From the NCBI GenBank assembly GCA_937873445.1, contig CALMWF010000016.1:58701-122700 (forward strand): 64,000 nucleotides of DNA, in the 5' to 3' direction. Shown here piece after piece: positions 17,609-25,981 of this stretch (positions are counted from its first letter, which is position 1; each line of letters opens with the position of its first letter). The notes below the pieces were generated by a model. It ran no database searches, was not told where the DNA came from, and was given only the letters and a program-made list of their open reading frames with translations. The position numbers and the translations under genes were made by a program. The DNA comes from an uncultured Alphaproteobacteria bacterium. GTDB lineage: Bacteria > Pseudomonadota > Alphaproteobacteria > Rhizobiales > Aestuariivirgaceae.

Positions 17609-18248
17609 ATTTGTAGAGGTGGGTGAAGTAGGCGGTGGCAAAGAGCGGCACCGCCATGTTGACCAGCGGAAACAGCGCCATGACGGCGGGAATGAGACCG
17701 GCGATGAAGACGGGCCGCGCCATGGTGCGGCGCAGATCCCTGGCCGCCTTCACCGGCATGTGGCGGGCTGCGGCCATGACAAAATATTCCCGCGAGATGA
17801 GATAGGCGTTGGCCAGGACCAGCGCCACAGCGCCCACACCGGTGAAGACCAGCGGCAGCACGGCAAGGTTCACCAGCAGCACCACGGCGGCAAAGGACAG
17901 CGCCATCCACAGGCCGGTGACGGTGGAGAGCGGCCTGCCCGGCGGATCGGCGGGGTAATGTTCGGCCTCCACCTTGGCCGAGATGGTGTCGAGAAACAGA
18001 CCGGCGAAGACGGCGGTGACCGGCGCCATGAGAAAGATGAAGCCGACGACAAGGCCAAGCCCCGCCCCCACCGCAATCATGGTCTGGACCCAGGGCCAGG
18101 GCACCAGAGTGAGCATGGAGAGGAGTGTTTCCATGCCGACCAGCAGGGCGACAAAGAGCAGAAGGGTCAGGGCCAGCGACTTCCACAGCACGCCGCGAAA
18201 GGCGGGCGAGGTGAGGTCTCCCAGGGCTTTGAGGGCGGCGGCGATCAT
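17577..18248 (-). CDS. EI24/CysZ-like integral membrane protein
   Basis: A 223-residue protein with about five or six hydrophobic segments (for example SLALTLLLFVALLVGMET, AGLGLVVGFIFLMAPV, MALSFAAVVLLVNLAVLP and a C-terminal LIPAVMALFPLVNMAVPLF). The pattern AHYPADPPGRP-like loop and YISREY-like helix (here LANAYLISREYFVMAAARH) resembles the EI24 domain family that includes the sulfate transporter CysZ. No sulfur genes are near, so the transport role is only a guess. It overlaps nth tail to tail. Confidence 0.75.
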   Translation of the reverse strand: MIAAALKALGDLTSPAFRGVLWKSLALTLLLFVALLVGMETLLSMLTLVPWPWVQTMIAVGAGLGLVVGFIFLMAPVTAVFAGLFLDTISAKVEAEHYPADPPGRPLSTVTGLWMALSFAAVVLLVNLAVLPLVFTGVGAVALVLANAYLISREYFVMAAARHMPVKAARDLRRTMARPVFIAGLIPAVMALFPLVNMAVPLFATAYFTHLYKSMSGAAASSP

Positions 18249-18355
18249 GGCTCCCTAGCTAGGGGGCGGCCTGGCGTTGTGCAAGGGGTGGCGAGAGATG
18301 GCTTCCCTTGCCCGGCGCGGTGGGTTATGCGGCGGGGCTGCAACAGGGGATTTTC

Positions 18356-19351
18356 ATGACCGCCAGCCGTTTTGATGTTCTGGGCATCGGCAACGCCATT
18401 GTCGATGTCATTGCCCGGGTGGGGGAGGATTTTGTGGCGCGCCACGGGCTGGTGAAGGGGTCGATGAACCTGATCGACGAGGCGCGCGCCGAGGAATTGT
18501 ACCGCGGCATGGGACCGGCGGTGGAAACCTCGGGCGGGTCGGCCGGCAACACCATTGCCGGGGTGGCGGCCTTCGGCGGCCGGGCGGCCTATTTCGGCAA
18601 GGTGAAGCAGGACCAGCTGGGCGGCATCTTCCGCCACGACATGCGCAGCCAAGGGGTTGCCTTTGACACGCCGGCGGCCACTGCGGGGCCAGCCACGGCG
18701 CGCTCCTTCATTCTGGTGACGCCGGACGGCGAGCGCACCATGAACACCTATCTCGGCGCCTGTGTGAACCTCACCACCGCCGACATTGACCGGGCCACGG
18801 TGGAGGCCAGCCAGATCACCTATATGGAGGGCTATCTGTGGGACCGGCCCGAGGCCAAGGAGGCCTTCCGGCTGGCGGCGCGGCTGGCGCGCACGGCCGG
18901 GCGCAAGACCGCCATCACGCTCTCCGACTCCTTCTGCGTCGAGCGCCACCGCGACAGTTTCCTCGATCTCATCCGCACCGGCATCGACATTGTCTTTGCC
19001 AATGAGACGGAGGTGAAGTCCCTCTATCAGACCCAGAACTTCGACGGCGCCATGGCGGCGCTGCGCCGCGACTGCGCCACGGTGGTGCTGACACGCTCGG
19101 CCAGGGGCAGCGTGGTGGCGGAAGGCGATGAGGTGGTGGCCGTGCCGGCCCATGCGGTGCAGCAGGTGGTGGATGTGACCGGCGCGGGCGATCTCTATGC
19201 CGCAGGCTTTCTCTATGGCTATACGCGCGGCTATGCGCTGGGCCGCTGTGCGGCGCTGGGCGGACTTGCTGCGGCGGAGGTCATTGCCCACATCGGCGCC
19301 CGGCCCGAGGCGGATGTGCGGGCGCTGGCCGCCGCCGAAGACCTGTTGTAA
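18356..19351 (+). CDS. PfkB-family carbohydrate/nucleoside kinase (adenosine kinase-like)
   Basis: A 331-residue ribokinase-fold protein. It begins FDVLGIGNAIVDVIARV, has the substrate-region GGSAGNTIAGVAAFGG near residue 60 and the C-terminal PfkB signature DVTGAGDLYAAGFLYG with the catalytic Asp. The overall sequence resembles rhizobial proteins annotated as adenosine kinases, but sugar kinases of the same fold cannot be excluded. ATG at 18356 has AGGGGA about 6 bases upstream. The convergent XRE gene ends two bases after its stop. Confidence 0.85.
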   Translation: MTASRFDVLGIGNAIVDVIARVGEDFVARHGLVKGSMNLIDEARAEELYRGMGPAVETSGGSAGNTIAGVAAFGGRAAYFGKVKQDQLGGIFRHDMRSQGVAFDTPAATAGPATARSFILVTPDGERTMNTYLGACVNLTTADIDRATVEASQITYMEGYLWDRPEAKEAFRLAARLARTAGRKTAITLSDSFCVERHRDSFLDLIRTGIDIVFANETEVKSLYQTQNFDGAMAALRRDCATVVLTRSARGSVVAEGDEVVAVPAHAVQQVVDVTGAGDLYAAGFLYGYTRGYALGRCAALGGLAAAEVIAHIGARPEADVRALAAAEDLL

Positions 19352-19353
19352 TT

Positions 19354-20112
19354 TCAGGCGGGCGGCCCGAGGAGGGCGAAGGGTTCACCCGTCACCCGCG
19401 CCATGAGATCGCGGCAAGCGTCATAGGCGGCATTTCCCGGCAGCACCTTGCCGAAGGCAAAGCCCTTGCCGAAATGACTGAGGGGGGCGAGCACCAGCGG
19501 CGTTGACACGGGCATGAGCTGTGCGCCCTTGCCCGATTGCAGGGTGGTGAGCAGGCCAAACATTTCACCTGAAATGGCGGGCCGCGACAGGATGATGAGC
19601 CGATACTGGCCGAGCTTGTTGGTGACGAGATAGATGTAGCCCGACTGGTGCGGCACCGAGACATCGCCCGACTGGGTATAGGCGGCATCGCGCCGCTCCG
19701 ACTCGCGGAACACCAGATGGGACTTGTCGTCGTCCCAGGCAATGCTGGTGCAATAGGCGTAATAGGCATCCGGCGTGGAGAAGGACGGGCGCAGGGTGAG
19801 ATAATCGCCGAGAAGCCAGCGCACGGCGGGCCGGGCATAGGAACCCAGTGTCTCCGGCGCCACTTCGCCGTTGCGGCTGCCCTGGGGGGCTGCCCCGCTG
19901 GCGCGCAGGCCGATGTTCAATGCCTCCTCGAGCCGCACCACGCTGGCAAGGGTGAAGGGGCGCTGGCCGGAGAGCGCCTTTTCCAGGGTGGAGAGCGAGA
20001 GTTTGGCGGCATCGGCCAGATACTGACGGCTGATGCGGCGGCGTGCCAGTTCCTCGCGGATGCGGCGCGCGATCAGCTCATTGTCGGCAGGCGTTAGTTG
20101 CGGCTCGCTCAT
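19354..20112 (-). CDS. XRE-family transcriptional regulator
   Basis: A 252-residue protein. Residues about 10-70 are a Cro/C1-type helix-turn-helix (ISRQYLADAAKLSLSTLEKALSGQRPFTLASVVRLEEAL). The remaining 180 residues form a conserved C-terminal domain of unknown ligand, with SIAWDDDKSHLVFRESERRDAAYTQSGDVSVP. ATG at 20112 is preferred; the frame upstream to 20229 is atypical sequence. It is divergent from the VIT/VWA-sortase pair across 150 bp, so it could regulate that operon; this is inference from position only. Confidence 0.8.
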   Translation of the reverse strand: MSEPQLTPADNELIARRIREELARRRISRQYLADAAKLSLSTLEKALSGQRPFTLASVVRLEEALNIGLRASGAAPQGSRNGEVAPETLGSYARPAVRWLLGDYLTLRPSFSTPDAYYAYCTSIAWDDDKSHLVFRESERRDAAYTQSGDVSVPHQSGYIYLVTNKLGQYRLIILSRPAISGEMFGLLTTLQSGKGAQLMPVSTPLVLAPLSHFGKGFAFGKVLPGNAAYDACRDLMARVTGEPFALLGPPA

Positions 20113-20262
20113 GGCACGGACATTTCTGCACGAAATTGCCAGCTTTTGCCAGTGGTGCAGGGCGATGAAAAGCCATGCTGCAGAAGACCGTAAACAACGC
20201 TGCCGAAGCAGCCGGTTTCGCGTCATCACAGTTGTGCCCTGAGGGGGCTGACAGGAGAGACC

Positions 20263-22416
20263 ATGAAACCGCTATTCGCATCCCGACTGGCCATGAGCCT
20301 TGGCTGGCTTGTGGCCTTCGCCGCCACCGCCCTTGCCCAGCCGCCGCGCCTGGTGGTGCCGGACGACATGGGCAGCGGCGCGCTGCTTTTTCCGTCGGAA
20401 ACGGCAGGCCAGTATGTTCAGGCCCCGGCGGTGGCGTCCGACTTCACCGTCACCGTGACCGGATCCATTGCCCGCACGCGCCTGACCCAGCGCTTTGACA
20501 ATCCGGCCAATGGCTGGGTTGAAGGTGTCTATGTGTTTCCGCTGCCCGAGGGGGCGGCGGTGGACCGCCTCACCATGGTGGTGGGCAGCCGCGTCATCGT
20601 CGGCACGGTGAAGGAAAAGCAGGAGGCCAAGCAGATCTATGAGACGGCCAAAGCGGCGGGCGAGAAGGCCGCCCTTCTGGAACAGTCACGGCCCAACCTG
20701 TTCACCAATCAGGTGGCCAATATCGGTCCGCATGAGCAGGTGGTGATCCAGATGGAATATCAGGAGCCGGTGCACCGCGCCGGTGATGAATTCCAGCTGC
20801 GGGTGCCGCTGGTGATGGGGCCGCGCTATATGCCGCCCGGCCACGACACCGCCGCCGGGGCCGATCTGGCCAGCACTGCAAGCGCTGGCGCCAGTGATGC
20901 CCCGCCCGAGCCGCCGGTGCTGGACCCCGCCTTTAACGGCCCGGTCAATCCGGTGAGTCTGACGCTGACGCTGCAGCCGGGGTTTGCGCCCGCGACGGTG
21001 ACAAGCCCCTATCAGCCCATTGTGACCGAAAGTCCGGATGACCAGACCCGTATCATTCACTTCCGTGACGGCACGGTGCCGGCCAACCGTGACTTCGTGC
21101 TGAACTGGACGGCCTCGCCCACGGCCCTTGCCAGTGCCACGAGCTTCATTGAACAGGTGGGAACGGAACGCTATCTGCTGGCCCAGGTGAACCCGCCCGC
21201 CGTGAAAACAGACACCCCGCGCAAGCCGCGCGAGGTGGTGTTCGTCATCGACAATTCCGGTTCCATGGGCGGCCCCTCCATCACCCAGGCCAAGGCCAGC
21301 CTGCTCTATGCGCTGGCGCGCCTGAAGCCCGAGGACCGGTTCAATGTCATTCGTTTTGATGATGGCATGGATATTCTCTATCCCGAACCGGTGGCGGCCT
21401 CGGCCGACCATGTGGCGGCGGCCAAGATCTTTGTGGGCAATCTGGAGGCGCAGGGCGGCACCGAGATGATTCCGCCGCTCAAGGCCGCCCTGGTGGATGC
21501 CCATCCGGAGGATCAGTCCTTCCTGCGCCAGGTGATCTTTCTCACCGATGGCGACATCGGCAATGAGGATGAGTTCTTTCGCCTCGTCGGCGAGCGCGCC
21601 GGTCGCAGCCGCATCTTCATGGTGGGCATTGGGTCGGCGCCCAATTCCCACCTCATGACCAGGGCTTCGGAACTGGGCCGGGGCAGCTTTACCCATATCG
21701 GTTCCGGCGAGGAGGTGGAGGACCGGATGCGCCAGCTTCTGGCGCGCATTGAAGCGCCGGTGGCCACGGGCCTTGCCGCCAAACTTAACGGCACGGCCGA
21801 ACTGACGCCCAATCCGCTGCCCGACCTGTTCCAGGGCGAGCCACTGACGCTGCTTGCCAAGCTTGACGAGGGAGCTGACCGGTTGCAGGTGTCGGGGGTG
21901 ACGGCGGACAGGCCGTGGACGCTTGCCCTTGACCTCAAACAGGCGCGGACCGGCACCGGCATTGGCAAGCTGTGGGCGCGGCGGCGCATTGCCGATGCCG
22001 AGGTGGCGGGCGAACTGGGCAAGCTCTCCAGTGCCGAGGCCGACCGCCAGATACTGGCCCTTGCCCTGGCGCATCATCTGGTGAGCCGCATGACCAGTCT
22101 GGTGGCGGTGGAACAGACACGGAGCCGCCCGGCGGGCGAGCCGCTGACCCGCGCCGAAGTGCCGCTCAACCTGCCCTATGGCTGGGATTTCGAGAAGGTC
22201 TTTGGCCCGCGCGGCGAACGGGGCAGCCGTGATGGTGATGGCGCGGTGAAGGCCATCAAGATTTCCACCCGGCCGGCGACGGCGGAACAGCCGGCGGAGA
22301 GTGTTGAGCTGCCGCAGACCGCCACCTTTGCCGATCTCTTCCTGATGCTGGGGCTTGCCCTGTCGCTTCTGGGTTTCGGCACCCTGCTGGCAACCGGGCG
22401 GAGGAGCAAGGCATGA
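20263..22416 (+). CDS. VIT/VWA-domain sortase target protein
   Basis: A 717-residue exported protein: signal peptide (residues about 1-26), a VIT domain (about 45-185, VEGVYVFPLPEGAAVDRL), a VWA domain with the MIDAS motif DNSGS (Asp330, Ser332, Ser334), and a C-terminal sorting signal. The signal is LPQTA at 683-687, then a hydrophobic helix and the basic end GRRSKA. This matches the proteobacterial sortase-target family encoded beside class GN sortases. GGAGAG precedes the ATG. The stop overlaps the sortase start as ATGA, so the pair is translationally coupled. The surface role is unknown. Confidence 0.92.
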   Translation: MKPLFASRLAMSLGWLVAFAATALAQPPRLVVPDDMGSGALLFPSETAGQYVQAPAVASDFTVTVTGSIARTRLTQRFDNPANGWVEGVYVFPLPEGAAVDRLTMVVGSRVIVGTVKEKQEAKQIYETAKAAGEKAALLEQSRPNLFTNQVANIGPHEQVVIQMEYQEPVHRAGDEFQLRVPLVMGPRYMPPGHDTAAGADLASTASAGASDAPPEPPVLDPAFNGPVNPVSLTLTLQPGFAPATVTSPYQPIVTESPDDQTRIIHFRDGTVPANRDFVLNWTASPTALASATSFIEQVGTERYLLAQVNPPAVKTDTPRKPREVVFVIDNSGSMGGPSITQAKASLLYALARLKPEDRFNVIRFDDGMDILYPEPVAASADHVAAAKIFVGNLEAQGGTEMIPPLKAALVDAHPEDQSFLRQVIFLTDGDIGNEDEFFRLVGERAGRSRIFMVGIGSAPNSHLMTRASELGRGSFTHIGSGEEVEDRMRQLLARIEAPVATGLAAKLNGTAELTPNPLPDLFQGEPLTLLAKLDEGADRLQVSGVTADRPWTLALDLKQARTGTGIGKLWARRRIADAEVAGELGKLSSAEADRQILALALAHHLVSRMTSLVAVEQTRSRPAGEPLTRAEVPLNLPYGWDFEKVFGPRGERGSRDGDGAVKAIKISTRPATAEQPAESVELPQTATFADLFLMLGLALSLLGFGTLLATGRRSKA

Positions 22417-22979
22417 AACGTTCCGTTACGACAATCAGCGCGGCGCTTGTCGCCGCGTTGGGCCTTGCCGTCACGGGGCAGGGACTGTGGATCAAGGGCA
22501 AGGCGGTGGTGGCACAGCTGCTGCTGGAGCGGGCCTTCAGCCAGTCGGTCCTCAGTGGTCAGCCCGTGAAGCCCTGGGCCTGGGCCGATACCTGGCCGGT
22601 GGCCCGGCTGGAGGTCACGCGGCTTGGCGTGTCGGCCATAGTGCTGGAATCGGGCTCCGGTCAGGCGCTGGCCTTCGGCCCCGGCCATGTGGCGGGCACC
22701 CCGGCGGCGGGCGAGCGCGGCACCGCCGTCTATGCCGCCCACCGCGATACCCATTTCCGTTTTCTTGGCGATCTCAAACCCGGCGATCAGATCAGCGTGA
22801 CGCGGGCTGACGGGGTGCGGTTCACCTATCACGTCACGGGCGCACAGGTGGTGCGGGCCCAGCAGTCCGGCATTGATGCCCATGCGCCGGGCTTTCATCT
22901 GGCGCTGGCCAGCTGCTGGCCCCTGGACGGGCTGACCCACGGGCCGCTGCGCTATGTTGTTTCGGCCCGGATGGACTGA
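22413..22979 (+). CDS. class GN sortase
   Basis: A 188-residue membrane-anchored transpeptidase with an N-terminal hydrophobic helix (about residues 8-25) and the sortase catalytic triad His110 (YAAHRDTHF), Cys168 (LASCWPLDG) and Arg180 (GPLRYVVS). The class is dedicated to a single adjacent target in Gram-negative bacteria, here the VIT/VWA protein with LPQTA. It probably processes that protein at the inner membrane/periplasm; the acceptor nucleophile is not known. Its ATG overlaps the target gene stop. Confidence 0.93.
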   Translation: MKRSVTTISAALVAALGLAVTGQGLWIKGKAVVAQLLLERAFSQSVLSGQPVKPWAWADTWPVARLEVTRLGVSAIVLESGSGQALAFGPGHVAGTPAAGERGTAVYAAHRDTHFRFLGDLKPGDQISVTRADGVRFTYHVTGAQVVRAQQSGIDAHAPGFHLALASCWPLDGLTHGPLRYVVSARMD

Positions 22980-23039
22980 CCCCTGCCAATTTTGCAGGTA
23001 AATTCTCCCTCGCCCGCCGGCCTGAGGTGCGCCGGTCAA

Positions 23040-23067
23040 TTGCCTTTGCCCCGGAAGGGACTAGACT
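23040..23067 (+). promoter_or_regulatory. possible promoter of the 2-oxoacid oxidoreductase operon
   Basis: TTGCCT (23040-23045) and TAGACT (23062-23067) with a 16-base spacer lie about 30 bp upstream of the first gene. The -10 is embedded in an inverted repeat GGAAG/CTTCC (23053-23057 and 23066-23070), which could bind a regulator. This is a weak match. Confidence 0.3.
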
Positions 23068-23095
23068 TCCCCCGTTATGAGTCCATGGGGCAGTC

Positions 23096-23683
23096 ATGTT
23101 TCAGGTCAGAATTCACGGGCGCGGCGGCCAGGGCGTGGTGACGGCGGCGGAGATGCTGTCGGTGGCGGCCTTCCTTGAGGGCAAGCACGCCCAGGCCTTT
23201 CCCAGTTTCGGCTCGGAGCGGATGGGGGCGCCGGTGGTGGCCTTCTGCCGCATCGCCGACCGGGAAATAAGGCTGCGCGAGCCGATCCAGACGCCGGATG
23301 TGCTGATCGTGCAGGATGCCACCCTGTTCAAGTCGCTTGATGTGCTGGAGGGGCTCAACCCCAGGGGCCATCTGCTGGTCAACACCAACCGTGATTTTGC
23401 CGCCATTCACCTGGACGGGGCGGTGGCCAGGCTGCCCATGGGCCATGCCCAGACCTGCCCCGCCACCGACCTGGCCCGCCAGCACATCGGCCGGCCCGCC
23501 CCCAACACCGCCCTTCTGGGGGCGCTCACCGCCTTCACCGATGTGGTGAAGCTGTCCTCGGTCATGGAGGCCATTGCCCGCACCTTCCCCGGCACGGTGG
23601 GCGAGGCCAACATTGCCTGCGCGCGCGCCGCCCATGATCTGGTGCGCCAGCGCCTTGACGCCACGGAGACATCCCATGCTTGA
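23096..23683 (+). CDS. 2-oxoacid:acceptor oxidoreductase, gamma subunit
   Basis: A 195-residue subunit with the POR-gamma start IHGRGGQGVVTAAEMLSVAAFLEGKHAQAFPSFGSERMGAPV, which forms part of the coenzyme A/interface domain in pyruvate- and other 2-oxoacid:ferredoxin oxidoreductases. It is the first of four tightly packed genes; its stop overlaps the alpha-subunit start by 8 bp. The 2-oxoacid substrate cannot be assigned from sequence; pyruvate, 2-oxoglutarate, branched-chain and aryl substrates are all possible. Confidence 0.92.
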   Translation: MFQVRIHGRGGQGVVTAAEMLSVAAFLEGKHAQAFPSFGSERMGAPVVAFCRIADREIRLREPIQTPDVLIVQDATLFKSLDVLEGLNPRGHLLVNTNRDFAAIHLDGAVARLPMGHAQTCPATDLARQHIGRPAPNTALLGALTAFTDVVKLSSVMEAIARTFPGTVGEANIACARAAHDLVRQRLDATETSHA

Positions 23684-24962
23684 GCAGATTGAAGGCTCCA
23701 AGGCCATGGCGCGCACCATTGCGCTGTGCCGGCCGCAGGTCATCTGCGCCTATCCCATCACGCCGCAGACCCACATTGTCGAAGGGGTGGGCGAACTGGT
23801 GCGCGACGGCACGCTGGCCAACTGCGAATTCATCAATGTGGAGAGCGAGTTTGCCGCCCTGTCGGTGGCCATCGGCGCCTCGGCGGCAGGGGCACGCGCC
23901 TATACCGCCACGGCAAGCCAGGGCCTGCTGTTCATGGCCGAGGCCGTCTATAACGCCGCCGGCCTTGGCCTGCCCATTGTCATGACCCTGGGCAACCGCG
24001 CCATCGGTGCCCCCATCAACATCTGGAACGACCATTCCGACGCCATGGCGCTGCGCGAATCCGGCTGGATCCAGCTGTTCGCCGAAACCAACCAGGAGGC
24101 TGCCGACCTGCACATCATTGCCTTCCGGCTGGCCGAGGAACTGTCGGTGCCGACCATGGTGTGCGTTGACGGCTTCATTCTCACCCATGCCATGGAGCGC
24201 ATCGACATTCCCGACCAGAAGATCGTCGATGCCTATCTGCCGCCCTATGAGCCGGTGCAGGTTCTGGATGTGGAGCACCCCATGTCCATCGGCGCCATGG
24301 TGGGACCGGACGCCTTCACCGAGGTGCGCTATCTGCAATATTACAAGCAGCAGACCTCGTTCCGGCTGATCGAGACGCTGTCGCAGCAGTTTGCCAAACT
24401 GTTCGGGCGCGTGGCGGGCGGGCTGTTGCGCAGCTATCACACAGAGGATGCGGAATTCGTGGTGGTGGCCATGGGCTCCATCAACGGCACCATCAAGGAC
24501 GTGATTGACGAGATGCGGGCCGAGGACATTGCCATCGGCCTGGTCAGCCTGGTCACCTTCCGGCCCTTCCCCATCCGCGCCCTGCAGGAGGCGCTGGCCC
24601 ATGCCCGCGATGTGCTGGTGATCGACAAGGCGCTCGACCCCGGCATGGGCGGACCCTTGGCCTCCAACGTCGCCATTGCCTTCCGCAACATGGATGATGC
24701 ACCCAATCTGCATTCCGCCATTTGCGGGCTGGGCGGCAGGCCGGTGACCAAGGCCTCGCTGTCGCGGCTGTTTCGCCAGGCCATGGTGCAGCCCTGGGAG
24801 GGGCCGCATTTCCTCGACCTCAATGACCGGGTGATTGCCCGCGAAATCCACCGCCGCGGCAAGGCCCGGCGGGCGGGTCCGGCGGCGGAAAACATTCTCA
24901 AGATCCTCGAACGCGAGCGCGCCGAGAAGGCCCGCGCCCGCGCCGAAGCGGGAGGGGCATGA
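23676..24962 (+). CDS. 2-oxoacid:acceptor oxidoreductase, alpha subunit
   Basis: A 428-residue subunit. ICAYPITPQTHIVEGVGELV and VESEFAALSVAIGASAAGARAYTATASQG are the POR alpha (domain I) signatures around the thiamine diphosphate activation site, followed by a transketolase-C-like domain with VVVAMGSINGTIKDVIDEM and a charged tail. ATG at 23676 lies inside the gamma gene 3' end. The beta-subunit gene start overlaps its stop by 4 bp. Together they make the catalytic core. Confidence 0.94.
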   Translation: MLEQIEGSKAMARTIALCRPQVICAYPITPQTHIVEGVGELVRDGTLANCEFINVESEFAALSVAIGASAAGARAYTATASQGLLFMAEAVYNAAGLGLPIVMTLGNRAIGAPINIWNDHSDAMALRESGWIQLFAETNQEAADLHIIAFRLAEELSVPTMVCVDGFILTHAMERIDIPDQKIVDAYLPPYEPVQVLDVEHPMSIGAMVGPDAFTEVRYLQYYKQQTSFRLIETLSQQFAKLFGRVAGGLLRSYHTEDAEFVVVAMGSINGTIKDVIDEMRAEDIAIGLVSLVTFRPFPIRALQEALAHARDVLVIDKALDPGMGGPLASNVAIAFRNMDDAPNLHSAICGLGGRPVTKASLSRLFRQAMVQPWEGPHFLDLNDRVIAREIHRRGKARRAGPAAENILKILERERAEKARARAEAGGA

Positions 24963-25978
24963 TGAGCGAGGCTCCCAGATCCATGGAAACCGTGCAGAAG
25001 CTGAAATTCTATCAGAAGGGCACCCACACGGTGGGCAACCGGCTGATCTCCGAGGCCGAGCGCAATGTGCAGGCCTCCATCGAACGCAGCAATTCGCTGA
25101 CCTGCGGGCACCGCGCCTGTCAGGGCTGCGGCGAGGCTTTGGGGGCGCGCTATGCCATCGATGCCGCCATGCGGGCGGCCAACAACCAGCTCATCGCCGT
25201 CAACGCCACCGGCTGTCTTGAGGTGTTCACCACGCCCTATCCGGAAACCTCCTGGCAGATGCCGTGGCTGCATTCGCTGTTCGGCAATGCCGCCGCCGTG
25301 GCCACGGGTGTGGCCGCCGCCATGCGGGTGACCGGCAAACCGCAGGTGCGCACCGTGGCCCAGGGCGGTGACGGCGGCACCACCGACATCGGCTTCGGCT
25401 GTCTCTCCGGCATGTTCGAGCGCAATGATGACGTGCTCTACATCTGCTATGACAATGAAGGCTATATGAACACCGGCGTGCAGCGCTCTTCGGCCACACC
25501 CCCCGCCGCCCGCACCGCCACCACGCCCACACTTGGCACGGAACCGGGCAATGTCTTCGGCACCGGCAAATTCGTGCCCAAGATTGCCGTGGCCCATGAC
25601 ATTCCCTATGTGGCCACCGCCTCGGTGGCCGACCTGCACGACCTTGAGGCCAAGGTGACCAGGGCCATGTCGTTCCAGGGCGCGCGCTACATCCACATCA
25701 ACGTGCCCTGCCCCCTTGGCTGGGGGGCGTCCTCCGGCGACACCATCAAGCTCGCCCGCCTGGCCATCGAAACCGGTCTCTTCCCGGTGTTCGAGGCTGA
25801 ACATGGCCGCATCACCCAGGTGCGCAAGATCAGGAAGCGCGCACCGGTTACCGACTATCTCAAACTGCAGAAGCGCTATGCCCATCTGTTCAAGGGCGGA
25901 GTGCCTGACCCGCGCGTGGCGCGCATACAGGCCATGGCCGACCGCAACATTGCCGACTATGGCCTGGTGGAGGCTTGA
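24959..25978 (+). CDS. 2-oxoacid:acceptor oxidoreductase, beta subunit (TPP-binding)
   Basis: A 339-residue subunit with the thiamine diphosphate motif GDGGTTDIGFGCLSG to YDNEGYMNTG (GDG-x(n)-N). Cysteines for the proximal 4Fe-4S cluster are CGHRACQGCGE near residue 50 and a later Cys in NATGCLEVF. TGVQRSSATP is also typical. The ATG at 24959 overlaps the alpha stop; the second Met at 24962 is also possible. The fused flavin/ferredoxin subunit follows after 3 bp. Confidence 0.95.
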   Translation: MMSEAPRSMETVQKLKFYQKGTHTVGNRLISEAERNVQASIERSNSLTCGHRACQGCGEALGARYAIDAAMRAANNQLIAVNATGCLEVFTTPYPETSWQMPWLHSLFGNAAAVATGVAAAMRVTGKPQVRTVAQGGDGGTTDIGFGCLSGMFERNDDVLYICYDNEGYMNTGVQRSSATPPAARTATTPTLGTEPGNVFGTGKFVPKIAVAHDIPYVATASVADLHDLEAKVTRAMSFQGARYIHINVPCPLGWGASSGDTIKLARLAIETGLFPVFEAEHGRITQVRKIRKRAPVTDYLKLQKRYAHLFKGGVPDPRVARIQAMADRNIADYGLVEA

Positions 25979-25981
25979 GCC

